A stretch of 64,000 nt of DNA from Brucella cytisi (GTDB taxonomy: Bacteria; Pseudomonadota; Alphaproteobacteria; Rhizobiales; Rhizobiaceae), in the NCBI GenBank assembly GCA_012103075.1, contig JAAVLQ010000002.1:265001-329000 (forward strand). The letters run 5' to 3'. A model generated the notes under the pieces. The model saw nothing but the letters and a program-made list of their open reading frames with translations. It was not told where the DNA came from and ran no database searches. A program made the position numbers and the translations under genes. Numbering within the stretch: the stretch's first letter is position 1; each line of letters starts with the position of its first letter. Of the stretch, positions 30,678-41,199 are shown piece by piece.

Positions 30678-31712
30678 ATGGCCACTGGATTGGCAAAGCG
30701 ACTGACAGCATTCGGCATGGTTATCCTGCGCGAGGCGATCAGCGTCTACTGGACGCTGGTCAAGATCATGTTGCCGGTGATGGTGCTGACGCAGCTGGCA
30801 ATCGAGATGGGCCTGATCAAAGCCATTTCTCCTGCCTTCGCTCCCGTCATGCAGTTCGTGGGGCTGCCGCCTGAAGCCGGTTTTGTTTGGGCTATGAACC
30901 TGCTGGTGGGCGTGTGGAGCGGGGCAGTGGTGATGTTTGCCGTCTTGCCGGTCGACACGCTCACCACAGCCAGGTGACGATCCTCGGTTCGCTTTTCCTC
31001 TTCGCTCATGCTCTTCCCATCGAACAGCGTATCGTACAAAAGGCTGGTCCGCGCCTGATCGTGTCGACCCTGATCCGGCTTGGCGGCGGCCTTGTTTTCG
31101 CATGGGGATCAACCTGATTTCCAGCCGTACCGGCTGGCTGGCAGAACCGGCTGCACCGGGCTGGGTGCCGGGCCATTACGATTCAAGCTGGAGCAGCTTC
31201 GTCGCCGATACGGCTTCCACGCTGGTCTGGATATTTATCGTCCTGCTCGGTCTGGTGGCTGTGCTGAGAACAATGGACGCGCTGGATGTGACACGCTTCC
31301 TCAACCTGCTTCTTTCACCCTTGTTGCGCTTGCTCGGCATATCGAAAAACGCCGCTCCATTGACCGTGGTCGGGCTGGTGCTGGGACTGTCCTATGGTGG
31401 AGGTCTCATCATCCGTGAAGCACAGCGCGGACACATTCAGCCTCGGGACGTCTTTCTCGCGTCGAGTTCATGGGGCTGTGCCACAGCCTGATCGAAGATA
31501 CGCTGATCGTGGTGGCTCTTGGCGCGGATATCTATGTCGTCCTGTTCGGTCGATTGATTTTCTCCATTGTTCTGGTCGCGATATTCGCCAGACTTCTGCG
31601 CGGAACGGGCGACGCCTTCTTCTTCCGTTTCCTTTATCGGGATACACAGCGCGGCAAATCCCGACTGCACTACGGGGCAACAGTTGAACAGCCGGCAGAT
31701 TCATCGCGCTGA
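30678..31712 (+). CDS. Nucleoside recognition (Gate) domain membrane protein (frameshifted)
   Basis: An integral membrane protein of about 344 residues with two Gate-domain halves: WTLVKIMLPVMVLTQLAIEMGLI and MNLLVGVWSGAVVMFAVLP in the first, WIFIVLLGLVAVLRTMDALDVTRFLNLLL and GLSYGGGLIIREA in the second. This is the family of spore-maturation-like and nucleoside-gate proteins. Three frame breaks lie near 30960, 31100 and 31465. GGAGGGG ahead of ATG 30678 supports the start. It follows DUF1634 by 131 bp; whether it belongs to the same transcript is open. Confidence 0.78.
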
Positions 31713-31747
31713 GCTATTATTTCATCTGATGAGCATCGTCTGGAATT

Positions 31748-32612
31748 TCATTCTTGAGCATTCTCGCTCGGAATGAGCGCATCGATGATACTGGCAAGCT
31801 GCATGTCACGTTCACCCGCCTCCATGGTACGCCTGAGTACTTCAAGCACAGTTGCAGCGGCGCTGCGGGCTGCCTCGATCAATGTTTTCCCGCGCGTAAG
31901 CTTGGCAGTCAGAAGGCCGGTGAAAAGGTCGCCAGTCCCCACAGGTACGATCGGCAGGCGCGGCGATATAGCAGTCGCGTGCGGGTCTCGTGGTCGAAGA
32001 CGATGTTTTCCAGCGAGCCTTCAGGAGTGTCGGCAAGTTCGCAACTGGTCACAACCAGCTGTGCGCCGTGAAGTGCCTGCACACGCCCCGCTGCGGCTTC
32101 AAGTGCAGCCCGGGAGGTTACATCTGTTTGTGCGATAAGACCCAATTCGAACTGGTTGGGTGTCAACAGATCGGCTAGCGGAACAAGCCGTTCAACGATA
32201 CATTCCACCACCTGATCGGCAACGAAGATCCCGAGGTTCATATCGCCCATGACAGGATCGCAAATGTATTTTATGTCGGGATTGATCTGGCGGGCGCGTT
32301 CGACGAACGCGGCGACCACATCCCCGTTTGCCTGAGAGCCGAGATAGCCAGAAACAATATAGTGGCTTGTTTCAATCAATCCGCGCTCTTCGACGCCGCG
32401 CAGAAGACCGCCGACCAGTTCGGATTCGAGAACCCGCCCGCGCATGGTTTCGAAATGCGGATTGTTGGACAGCAAGGTCGTGGGGACTGCAGCGACATTC
32501 AACCCATGGGCCTGCATGGGCAGAACCGCAGCGCTGTTGCCGACATGCCCGTGCACAACCCGCTCTGGATTGAAATGATGGAAGTGGTCATTCCAGTGCT
32601 TTTAGCAGTCAT
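31748..32612 (-). CDS. pdxY: Pyridoxal kinase (frameshifted)
   Basis: A PfkB/ribokinase-fold kinase of about 288 residues that phosphorylates pyridoxal to PLP. It reads SIISIQS then VVHGHVGNSAAVLPMQAHGLNV, GYLGSQANGDVV, KYICDPVMGD (magnesium/ATP region), TPNQFELGLI and GTGDLFTGLLTAKL with the catalytic Asp. Two breaks, near 32563 and 31930. The ATG at 32612 has GGAG 8 bases upstream and overlaps the stop of the permease gene by ATGA, so the two are coupled. Part of a B6 group with PdxR-type and YggS genes. Confidence 0.92.
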
Positions 32613-33844
32613 TTTGCAGCTCCTTCGCTCACGCTCAATTCGGTCCGTTCACGACGCGGCAGACGACCGTTGAGAACGATATAGGCAACCAGTCCGATTA
32701 TCAGTCCCCAGAAAGCACCGCCGATGCCGAAGAGATTGATGTTTGCGGCGGATGCGAGAAAGGTAATCAATGCTGCCTCGCGATGCGTGGGGTCTGACAT
32801 GGCTCCAGCCAGACTGCTGCCTATCGTGCCCAACAGGGCCAGACCTGCAAGCGTTGTGATAAAGCTTGCGGGAAAAGCCATGAAGACAGCTGCGAGCGTC
32901 ACACCGAATATGCCGACGAGAATGTAGAACACGCCCGCTGCAATACCGGCGATCCAGCGCTTGGATGGATTTTCGTGTGCTTCGGGCCCGGTCGCGATTG
33001 CTGCCGTGATTGCCGCAATGTTGAAGGCATGCGATCCGAATGGCGCCATGATGAGCGAGCCGAGACCTGTTGCGGTAACGATTGGATTGGCGCTGGTCTT
33101 GAAACCGTCATTACGCAGAACCAGCATCCCCGGCATATACTGTCCCGTCAGTGTGATGAGGAACAATGGCAGCGCGACGGACAGCAGGGCATTGAGAGAG
33201 AATGCAGGCATGGTGAAGACTGGAGTTGCAAACTCCAGTCGCAGTCCAGACAGGTCGACCCTGTTTTGCAGAAGCAGGAAGGCCAGTCCGAGCACGAGAA
33301 TGCCGACTACGGCGTAGCGGGCGGACAGCCGTTTCAAAACCACATAGGCAACAATCAGCAGTCCAACCAGCAACGGGTCGGTGGTGGCGCCGCCGAAGGC
33401 CCCTATTCCGAATTGCAACAGAATGCCGGCCAGAAGCCCTGAAGCTATGCTTGGCGGTATCAGCCGGATGACCTTCTCGAAATAGCCCGACACGCCGAGG
33501 ATGACAAATGCGAGAGCCGAAATCATGAAAGCGCCGATTGCCTCGGCGTAGGATGTGGTGGCAAGTGCCGTTACAAGAAAGGCAGCAGCTGGCGTCGACC
33601 GGGCGGTGATGATCGGCTCGCGGTAGTGCCAGCTGAGATAAAGGCCGGTAAGCCCGACGCCAATCGAAACCGACCAGACCCGGGAGGCAGTCAGTTCCGG
33701 GCTCAATCCCGCAACCTTTGCGGCCTGAAAAACAAGAATGAATGTGCCGCCATAATTGACAATGACGGAGATTAGGCCCGCCACGATGGGATGGGCAAGG
33801 TCGCTCAAGCGGATCGATGACGTTGAAGCACGGGATGGTATCAT
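32609..33844 (-). CDS. BenE family benzoate/proton symporter-like permease
   Basis: An intact 411-residue transporter with about 12 helices: AGLISVIVNYGGTFILVFQAAKVAGL, ITARSTPAAAFLVTALATT, PGMLVLRNDGF, ITATGLGSLIMAPFGSHAFNIAAIT (split by text), and WIAGIAAGVFYILVGIFG. The family name comes from benzoate uptake, but the operon with pyridoxal kinase and a PdxR-type regulator makes a vitamin B6 vitamer a real alternative substrate (inference). AAGG 8 bases before ATG 33844 supports this start over a longer non-family N-terminus. Confidence 0.88.
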   Translation of the reverse strand: MIPSRASTSSIRLSDLAHPIVAGLISVIVNYGGTFILVFQAAKVAGLSPELTASRVWSVSIGVGLTGLYLSWHYREPIITARSTPAAAFLVTALATTSYAEAIGAFMISALAFVILGVSGYFEKVIRLIPPSIASGLLAGILLQFGIGAFGGATTDPLLVGLLIVAYVVLKRLSARYAVVGILVLGLAFLLLQNRVDLSGLRLEFATPVFTMPAFSLNALLSVALPLFLITLTGQYMPGMLVLRNDGFKTSANPIVTATGLGSLIMAPFGSHAFNIAAITAAIATGPEAHENPSKRWIAGIAAGVFYILVGIFGVTLAAVFMAFPASFITTLAGLALLGTIGSSLAGAMSDPTHREAALITFLASAANINLFGIGGAFWGLIIGLVAYIVLNGRLPRRERTELSVSEGAAK

Positions 33845-33866
33845 CCTCAAAAACCTTCTGGGAATT

Positions 33867-33936
33867 GGGCATATGGCCTGCAAGTCGGGCTGAAAAGATT
33901 GATTGACAGTTAGCTGTTTAATGGCCTGATATGCCC
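33867..33936. promoter_or_regulatory. Repeat elements in the benE-pdxY/pdxR divergent promoter
   Basis: ATGGCCTG occurs as a direct repeat at 33873-33880 and 33921-33928, and GGGCATAT (33867-33874) is matched by its inverse ATATGCCC (33929-33936). MocR/PdxR regulators are known to bind paired direct repeats in such divergent promoters. Confidence 0.55.
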
Positions 33937-33965
33937 ATCCATTTTTGACAAAAGGACCAGTCCAT

Positions 33966-35457
33966 TTGTTCAGGCATTCGCAACTTGAATCCGTCAAGGC
34001 TTGGATTGCCCACCCCGCCCATGCAGCAATGCCGCTCCATGCGCGTATTCAGCGGTCGATCCGGCAATTGATCATCGATGGTGCGCTGGGGCCGGGAAAG
34101 CCGCTTCCGGCTTCGCGCAGCCTCGCCAAATCGCTGGGTGTTTCCCGAGACACGATCGAAGCGGCTTATGCGCAGCTGCATGCAGAGGGCTTTATCGACC
34201 GCCGGGTGGGCAGTGGAAGTTTCGTGGCGCAGATAACGGAATTCACACCCGGACACAGCGTTTCCCAGCGCGAAGCGTTATTGCGCAATCAGGCGCCCAA
34301 TCTGAGCAAACGCGGAGCAGCCATGTTCCGAAGCGGTGGTGTGCGCGAGCTGCTGGCGCCACGACCTTTCGCTCACGGTGTTCCGGAAACACGAAATTTT
34401 CCGCTTCAGCTTTGGGAACGTCTGGAACGGCAGGTTTTGAAGGAAGCCGGCACGCAAGCGCTGCTGCATGGTCATCCGCAGGGGACAGAGCCATTGCGAC
34501 GCGCTGTTGCCGAGTACATGAACACCCGAACGCGGAGGACGCGCGACACCTGACAGGGTGCTGATCCTCACCAGCTCGCAACAGGCGCTGACTTTATGTG
34601 CCAACATGCTGTTCGACCCCGGTGACCGCATCTTCATCGAAGACCCGGCTTATTACGGTGCACGCAAGGCGTTCGATGCTGCAGGACTTGAATCCATTCC
34701 AGTCAATGTGGACGACCAAGGCATTGTGATCGAGCGGATGGTTGGCGAAACGCTCAAGGCCAAGGCCGTGTTTCTCACACCCTCGCACCAGTTTCCAACC
34801 GGCGCGACCCTGTCGCTGGATCGTCGTCTGGCGCTGATCGAATGGGCCGCCCGCCAGCAGACATGGATTATCGAAGACGATTATGACAGCGAGTTTCATT
34901 ATGCTGGCAAACCGACCGCCTGCGTACAAGGCCTCGACCGGCATGAGCGGACAATCTATATCGGCACTTTCACCAAATCACTCTTTCCGGGCCTGCGTAT
35001 CGGCTACATGGTATTGCCGCCGCAACTGGTCAAACCGATGACCGTTGCGCGCACTCTGCTTGATGGGCATTCCGCACCGATGGCGCAGTTGACGCTTGCC
35101 CGGTTTATGGAAGGTGGACATTTCGGCGCGCATGTCCGGGCCATGCGCGGTATCTATGCTGAACGGCGCGATGTACTGGCCAGACTGATCGAGCGATATC
35201 TGGCGGATTTCGTCGAGTCGCATGTACCTGCCGGAGGGTTACAGATGTCTTGTTTGCTCACCGGTGATTTATCTGAGCGTAATGCCGTCGCTGCAGCCCA
35301 GCGTGTCGGTATCGAGCTCCTCGGTCTGTCCGGGCTTTACGCTGCCGGTGACGGAAAGGCCGGTTTTCTGATGGGGTTTGCAGCCTATACGCCGACAGAA
35401 ATCGAGATCGCAGTTAAAAAGCTGGCGACGGCCTTTCGCGCGATCATGAAGCCATAG
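33966..35457 (+). CDS. pdxR: PdxR/MocR-type regulator: GntR domain fused to aminotransferase domain (frameshifted)
   Basis: A fusion of about 497 residues. The N-terminal GntR domain is ARIQRSIRQLIIDGALGPGKPLPASRSLAKSLGVSRDTIEAAYAQL (residues 25-70 approximately). The C-terminal class I aminotransferase-like domain has SSQQALTLCANMLFDPGD, ALIEWAARQQTWIIEDDYDSEF and FTKSLFPGLRIGY with the PLP-binding Lys. The break near 34535 joins the halves. I prefer the TTG at 33966 (AAAGGA upstream) to a TTG at 33945 that has none. It is divergent from benE-pdxY and probably senses PLP to control them. Confidence 0.9.
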
Positions 35458-35641
35458 GTGTTCGAATGGTCAGCAGTTGAATGATCGTCATTACCGGATG
35501 ACTTGGAAATTGGTCTGATCTTTGTGCTGGAAGTGGATGGGAGAACCAGACCATCTCCATGATACAAGCTGGCGGGATGGTTGCCATGTCGTATCCGCGC
35601 AGCGGCAAGCATTTGTATCGGCGCTTGAAGGGAGATTGGCG

Positions 35642-36471
35642 ATGCAACTATCTGTCGAGCCGCAGCCGGTTGAGGGGCAGGCAATCAAAGACGAGATAGC
35701 GCGTTTCGGTGCTGATCCGACTTCTGTTTTCGCGAGCAATCTCAAAGAGGTTCGCGCGCGGATCGCTGCGGCTTGTCATCGCAGCGGACGCGATCCGAAC
35801 GATGTGCGCCTTCTCCCGATCACAAAAACAGTCCCGGCTCGCATCCTGCGGCACGCTTATGCGGCCGGAATTCTCGATTTCGGAGAAAATAAACTTCAGG
35901 AAGCGCGCGACAAACAAACGGCCCTGAACGATTTGCCGATCCGTTGGAGCATTGTCGGCCATCTGCAGACAAACAAGGTCAAATATCTTGTTCGTCTTGC
36001 ATGGGAATTCCATGCGCTGGATAGTTTCCGCCCGGCGGAAGAACTGAATCGCAGACTGGACGCGGAAGATCGTGATCTTGATGTTTACGTTCAGGTCAAT
36101 ACTTCGGACGAGAAAAGCAAATATGGGCTGCATCCGGACGATCTCATGTCGTTCGTGGCGCGCCTCTCAGAGTTTCCCCGCCTCAAACCACGTGGGCTGA
36201 TGACGCTCGCAATTTTCAGCTCCGACACAGAGCGCGTGCGCGCCTGCTTTCGCTTGCTTCGTGGTCTGCGGGATCGTGTTGTTGATGTGTATCCGCATAT
36301 GAACGGACTTTCCATGGGCATGTCTGGCGATTTCGAGGTTGCAATCGAGGAGGGGCAACCGTGGTACGGGTCGGGCAGGCCATTTTCGGTCCACGTCCGA
36401 CCAGCAATGGTTATTACTGGCCGGGTCTGGCTGCGGAAGCCCACACTCATACTTCTGGCGGCCTGCGATAG
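35642..36471 (+). CDS. yggS: YggS family PLP homeostasis protein (frameshifted)
   Basis: A single-domain alanine-racemase-fold PLP-binding protein of about 277 residues with a short N-terminal extension. PLP Lys in LLPITKTVP, then GENKLQEARDKQ, WSIVGHLQTNKVKYLV, VYVQVNTSDEKSKYGL, HMNGLSMGMSGDFEVAIEEG and, after the break, VVRVGQAIFGPR. The break near 36354 is G5 read as G4, and the true stop is at 36471. AGGGAG precedes ATG 35642. Family role: PLP carrier/homeostasis, consistent with the pdxY and pdxR neighbours. Converges on the siderophore operon. Confidence 0.9.
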
Positions 36472-36496
36472 CAGTATACGCCAGAAAAATGCGGGG

Positions 36497-37593
36497 TCAG
36501 GGTTTCAGGCTGATCCAGTATGAACCTTCAAACGGGACAGCCGCGAAACGCTGGTTAATTTCCGCCAGTGTCGCTTCGGGGCTGATATCCGCGAACAGTT
36601 CCGGTCGCAGCCAGACGGCGAAGGCTTCTGCTGCCAGAACATTCAAGGGAACAGCATTGAAAAAGTTCCACAATCCATGCACTCGCTTGTCGTTCACGGC
36701 CTTCAAACCAGCGCGAAAAGGATTTTTCAGGGCATTTGAAAGTGTGTCGCGCGCTTCCTGTTCGCTTACGCCCGGCCCGACCGAAAAACCGCTATACTTC
36801 CCGCCCGGGGATGAGGTGGCGATGTAAACTTGCGGGTCGGCGGCAACGATAAATTCGCTGCTGATCACCCCTCCCCTGTGCTGGTCCATCTGCAGCAATA
36901 TTTCGACTGCCGGTCAATGTGATGAACTCGCCCATACTGGTTCGCCCGTAAGCGTAGCAGCATTGATCGGCATTGGGAAAGGCTTCCAGCAATACAGTCG
37001 GTCCAGCATCGCTCTTCGCCACCCGATCACGAATGCGGGCAATACGCTCGTCATAGAAGTCGGCAAAAGCGTTAGCCTGCTCCTCGCGGTTGAGTACCTT
37101 GCCCAACAGGCGCATGTTTTTCGAAGTATTTTCGAGTGCATGATTGCCGAAGTCGACCACGAGCACCGGTATGCCCATTTTCTCGAGATAGGCGATCGCC
37201 TGCACGCCTTCATCATTGCGCATCTGCCAGTCTGAAAGAATGACCAGATCGGCTTTACAGAAACGATTTTCTCGACCGAAACTGTAATGCCGTCGCCAAT
37301 GATCGGCAGTTTTTCAATTTCCGGGAAGCGCTGTTTGAAGCCGGCATAGATTTCCGGATTGTCCCCTTGAGGTCTCCGGCCCAACCGGCCAGCACACTGA
37401 CGGGATCTGGATGGACGAGCGACAACGCAATTAGATTAAATCCGCTGCCAAGCAATATGGATTTTGGTTGGGCGGTAATGGTGACTTCCCGGTCAAGCGC
37501 ATCCTTGACGTGAATGGGATAGGTTACCTCTGCAACAGCGCTTTTACCGAGGGCCAGCCAGATTACAGTCAGACACACAATAAGACGGATCAT
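36497..37593 (-). CDS. Siderophore/heme-type ABC transporter substrate-binding protein (frameshifted)
   Basis: A periplasmic binding protein of about 365 residues in the FecB/BtuF/FepB class. Signal peptide MIRLIVCLTVIWLALGKSAVA, then VKDALDREVTITAQPKSILLGSG, PIIGDGITVSVEKI, MGIPVLVVDFGNHALENTSKNMRLLGKVL, GRTSMGEFITLTGSRNIAAD and a C-terminal helix near AVWLRPELF. At least three breaks (near 37380, 37240 and 36900). Its ATG lies 1 base after the fhuF stop, so it is third in the TonB receptor-fhuF operon. No permease or ATPase is seen here and they must be elsewhere. Confidence 0.85.
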
Positions 37594-37594
37594 T

Positions 37595-38349
37595 TCATTG
37601 CTTTCTAAGTTCGGGGAGCGCGCATAATTCACCGCATCCGGCAACGCCCGGCAGTTTATAGCGCAGGCAGCAAATCTTGCGCCGGCACAAATTGGCGCCA
37701 TGATCTGTTTCTTGACGCAGACACCCAAAAACGGGTTGCGCGTTCCATCGTCAAAAATTTGCGTTTCAAAAAGCGGGCGACATGGCCAGCCATCACGACA
37801 ATGGTTTTCAGCTGCGCTGTTGACGGCGTAGTCGATATAGACCGCTGCATTATTCCGGGCGAGCTTCGATGAGATGCCGGTGCGGTCTTTCAGGACTTGA
37901 ACGACAGTGTTCAGATGGCTTTTGCGACATGGCTGATAACCGTCATCACATCCGGCGCGTCACAAGCTTGCCCCTTCGTGGGGCAAGCCAAAGGAACGTG
38001 GCAAGCCCTGATCATTGATGGCAATGGTCATATTCTCGAGCTCGACCGGAAGGGCCACTCCACTTTGTCGGGCGCAGATATAGGGAATGACCAGAAGCGA
38101 AAAATAATAGAGCGACCAGAACGAAGAAACCGCCCGCAGGTCGGCATCAGGATAGGCGGCTGCGCATTGATGCAGGGTTTTCGTCAGGAGAGGGCCGTAC
38201 AGAAATTCCGACAGCGGCATGCTGTCCGTCATTTCACAGGACAGCATCATACTATCGGCACACCATGCATTGTCACCATGGAACAGTGCTCTCAGGCCTT
38301 GGGGCCTGAGAGCTTGCAGTGCTTCATTTCTGGTATCGGCGCTTACCAT
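37595..38349 (-). CDS. fhuF: FhuF-like siderophore-iron reductase (frameshifted)
   Basis: About 251 codons. The N-terminal part has WCADSMMLSCEMTDSMPLSEFLY and LRAVSSFWSLYYFSLLVIPY; the C-terminal part has CRRKICCLRYKLPG followed by Cys-Gly-Glu-Leu-Cys, the [2Fe-2S] cluster region of ferric-siderophore reductases. The last two cysteines are separated by three residues as read here, against two in the classical FhuF pattern. Breaks lie near 37970, 37905 and 37745. The ATG at 38349 overlaps the stop of the TonB receptor gene by 7 bases. A perfect 11-bp hairpin covers codons about 13-21. Confidence 0.82.
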
Positions 38350-40523
38350 GAATATTTCAGGCTGCCGACAACAGTGCGGCCCTGATCACGATAACAGAAA
38401 CCTGCGGAGCAGACCGGCTTGCTGGTGTCGAACAGGTTGGTGGCGTTGACCTGCAGTTTGACACCTTCATAGTCTTCTTGATCGCGCCAAAATCGAAATC
38501 TATTGCTGCATCGACAAAGGCGCGAGAACTGTTTTTCATAGTATTTTCGTCATTGCCGTAACTTGAGCCGACAAAACGGACACCTGCGCCGACACCCAGC
38601 CCGTAAAGGAAGCTGTTCTCAGGCAACTTATAATGAGCCCAGGGCTGACGCCATGTGGGTCGGTACAGATGAGATTTCATTGCCCACTGTTCCGTCCGGA
38701 CCGTCCTTGATGCTGGTCTGCATGTAGCTATAGGACGCAATGAGGGAGAGGCCGTTGTCGAGACTGGTGCTGGCTTCCAGTTCCAGACCGCGCGAACGTA
38801 GTTTCCCGCGCTGTACCTGAATGTTGGCCGGGCCAGCATCCAATTCGACCACTTCGTAATAGAGACCGTTGTCCTGATTGATGTTGAACAGGGCGGCCGT
38901 TATCAGGGTGTTGCTGTTGGGCAGCTGATACTTGATCCCGACTTCCTGCTGTTCGCTTTCCGTTGGCTCGAACGGATTGCCTGTTGCCCGGTTTACACCG
39001 GCATTGGGCGAAAAGGCTGTCGAATAGCTGGCATACGGCGTGATGCCCCAAGGTGTTTCGTAAGTTAGCCCGGCGCGCCATGTGAAGGCCTTGTCGCTCT
39101 GATCAAAATCGCTGGACGTGCCGGTTGCCAGATCGGTGTTCTTGGTGTCGGTGCTGACCCAGTCCTGACGACCGCCGAGGGTTATGGTCCGGGCATCATA
39201 GCGGATCTGATCCTGCAGATAGATGCCAGCCATGAGCTGGTCCTGAACGTCTTTTGTCTGGAAATCGATTGGCGCTACAGGGCGTCCCATGGACGGATGT
39301 CGGGTATCCAGCGGTGGCGTATAGCCATACCCGTTCAATCCCTTCCATTGCAGCTTTGTCAGGTCTACGCCGGCCAAAAGCGTGTGCTCGAAATTGCCGG
39401 TATCGAAGCTTGCTTCCAGTTGATTATCGATGGTGAAACTGGTCAGCCGCTCCTCAAAAGTGCCTGCGCTGCTGTCGAGCAGTAACGGATCGATTTCATT
39501 GGCCTGATAGGCAAAGGCCCAGTCGGCTCCGATCTTGGTCGATGCAAGGCGGGCATTCTGGCGGAACACGAACGTGTCGTTGAGGCGGGTTTCAAATTCA
39601 TAACCGACACGCCCCTGCGTTTGTACTGAGTCATTGAAGGCAGTGTTGCCTGCAAAAATGTCGGATACCTTGCCCGTTACGGCATCGTAATAATAAGCGG
39701 CAGTGCCGCCGGTTTTGATGCGGGAGAACTCGCTGAGGATTGTCAGGCGCGTGTCTTCGTCTGGCTTCCACGTAAATGCCGGTGCAATGTAAATGCGGTC
39801 GTCGGGAACTGAGGGCTGTTCGGTATCGGCGTTGCGCCAAAGCCCTGTCAGGCGGTAGTAAAGTGGGTCGCCTTCCTTGACCGGGCCGGAGAGGTCGAAC
39901 TGGGTCTGATAACGATTATTGGTACCGTACTGGACTTGTACTTCGTGAAGCGGGGCTTCGGTCGGGCGCTTGCTGATCAGGTTGAACAGGCCACCGGCAC
40001 CGGAAGCGCCGTAAAGGGCTGACGATGGGCCGCGCAGAATGGAAACGCCTTCCGTGCCATAGGGTTCAGTCTTGAACAGCGCCGAGCTTGCTCCGGGCTG
40101 GCGCAGATTGTCACGAAAGACACCGGTATACGTGACGTCGAAGCCACGCACGGTGAAGGAGTCGAACCGCGGATCGAAACCAAAGCCGCCAACGCGAGCA
40201 CTGGGCGTATAGGCAATGGCGTCGAGCAAGGTCTGCGGATTGCGGTCTTCAAGCTGCTGTTGGGTGACGGACGAAATGGACTGCGGGGTCTGCACAAATG
40301 GCGTGTCGATCTTGGCGCCGGTCGCACTGCTGCGCGCCACATAACCGTCCGCATCGATCACGCCGCCGCTGCCGCCGTCGATCACAATCTTGTCGAGAAC
40401 GATTGCACCATTCTCCGTTGGAGAGGCAGTGGTCTGGTCCTGCGCTATTGCCGTGGCGGCAAGAGCAATCAGGGATGTACCAGCCAGAATTGTACGGCGA
40501 AGAGGCATGCAATCGGAGCGCAT
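38343..40523 (-). CDS. TonB-dependent siderophore receptor (frameshifted at its 3' end)
   Basis: An outer-membrane receptor of about 725 residues. Signal peptide CMPLRRTILAGTSLIALAATAIA, plug domain with TPQSISSVTQQQLEDRNPQTL, FTVRGFD and ILRGPSSALYGASGAGGLFNLISKRP, then a 22-strand barrel ending VVGSLKYSW with a C-terminal aromatic residue. Closest in style to ferrichrome/ferrioxamine (FhuA/FoxA/FhuE) receptors. Breaks lie near 38640 and 38475. The start ATG 40523 has GGGA 8 bases upstream. First gene of the operon with fhuF and the binding protein; a palindrome upstream suggests iron control. Confidence 0.93.
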
Positions 40524-40538
40524 ATAGAATATTCCCAA

Positions 40539-40557
40539 CATGATTTTGACAATCATG
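40539..40557. promoter_or_regulatory. Palindrome upstream of the siderophore receptor, possible iron-regulator site
   Basis: CATGATT and AATCATG flank five bases (TTGAC). It lies 15 bases upstream of the receptor start in an AT-rich promoter. It could be bound by Fur/Mur, RirA or Irr; it does not match any one consensus well enough to choose. Confidence 0.45.
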
Positions 40558-40657
40558 AGTGATATATTCATGTATTAGTGCTGGCAAGAAATTACATGAT
40601 TAAAAGAGTCATGTTTGTCGGTTTGTAGTCATCCTGCAACACTCCCACTTTTGAAGC

Positions 40658-40959
40658 GGCGAAAGACCGGAACAGGTGTATGAGCGCATGATGCTCAACC
40701 GCTCATTTGACGTCTTGGTGAAGGTCACGATGAATTCTGGCAAAGTGATTGGTTCCGGTGCATCGTCTCACTCTGCGGACCGGTGTGGTGCGATCAATGT
40801 GGGTGAGCATGATAATGGCAAGCACGTCAGGTTCACGACCACCGGCGTCAGCGCTAGCATGGGTTATCATCTTGCCAGAGAACTGACTGTCGGGGCAGCT
40901 TCGGCTATGGTCGTGATGATAGCGATATTGGCGACAAAGAGACGAGCAGCACTGCTTGA
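40658..40959 (+). pseudogene. Remnant of an autotransporter outer-membrane beta-barrel domain
   Basis: A plus-strand fragment reads ERPEQVYERMMLNRSFDVLV, VKVTMNSGKVIGSG, AINVGEHDNGKHVRFTTTGVSA and SMGYHLARELTVGAA; after one missing base near 40905 it continues FGYGRDDSDIGDKETSSTA and stops. The pattern of SxGYxLxxxLTVGAAxGYGRDDSDIG is typical of autotransporter beta-domains. Only about 100 of roughly 280 expected residues are present, with no passenger, no signal peptide and no C-terminal strand, so it is a decayed fragment. The rest of 40960-41199 shows no gene. Confidence 0.6.
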
Positions 40960-41199
40960 ATATTGTGGCTGATAGCTGCAGACGGGGACCGTGAACACGG
41001 TTTCTGGTCAATTTCAAGAAGCAGTTCTGATAACGGAGGCGGCATGTTCCGCCTGTCCATCCTTCTTTTATTTGCATCGGACGGCTCTCAGGTCAGCCAG
41101 TGTGTCACGTCGTTACGGACAGTTCGTCAAAAGTACTTGACTGATATATAGCTGCTCGGCTATGTATCAACGCATAGCCAATTGGATATGAATTGAGCG
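40960..41199. other. Non-coding stretch after the autotransporter remnant
   Basis: No gene is supported. It holds the promoter of the ArsR gene near its right end (41140-41190, with the palindrome-like TAGCTGCTCGGCTA and TATGTATCAACGCATAGCCA), where the ArsR protein may bind. Confidence 0.4.

Noticed and set aside
40703..41077. 124-codon minus-strand ORF in the gap after the siderophore receptor
   Set aside because: Its Cys/His/Arg-rich product looks like a shadow; the plus strand carries an autotransporter-like fragment that explains the open frame.
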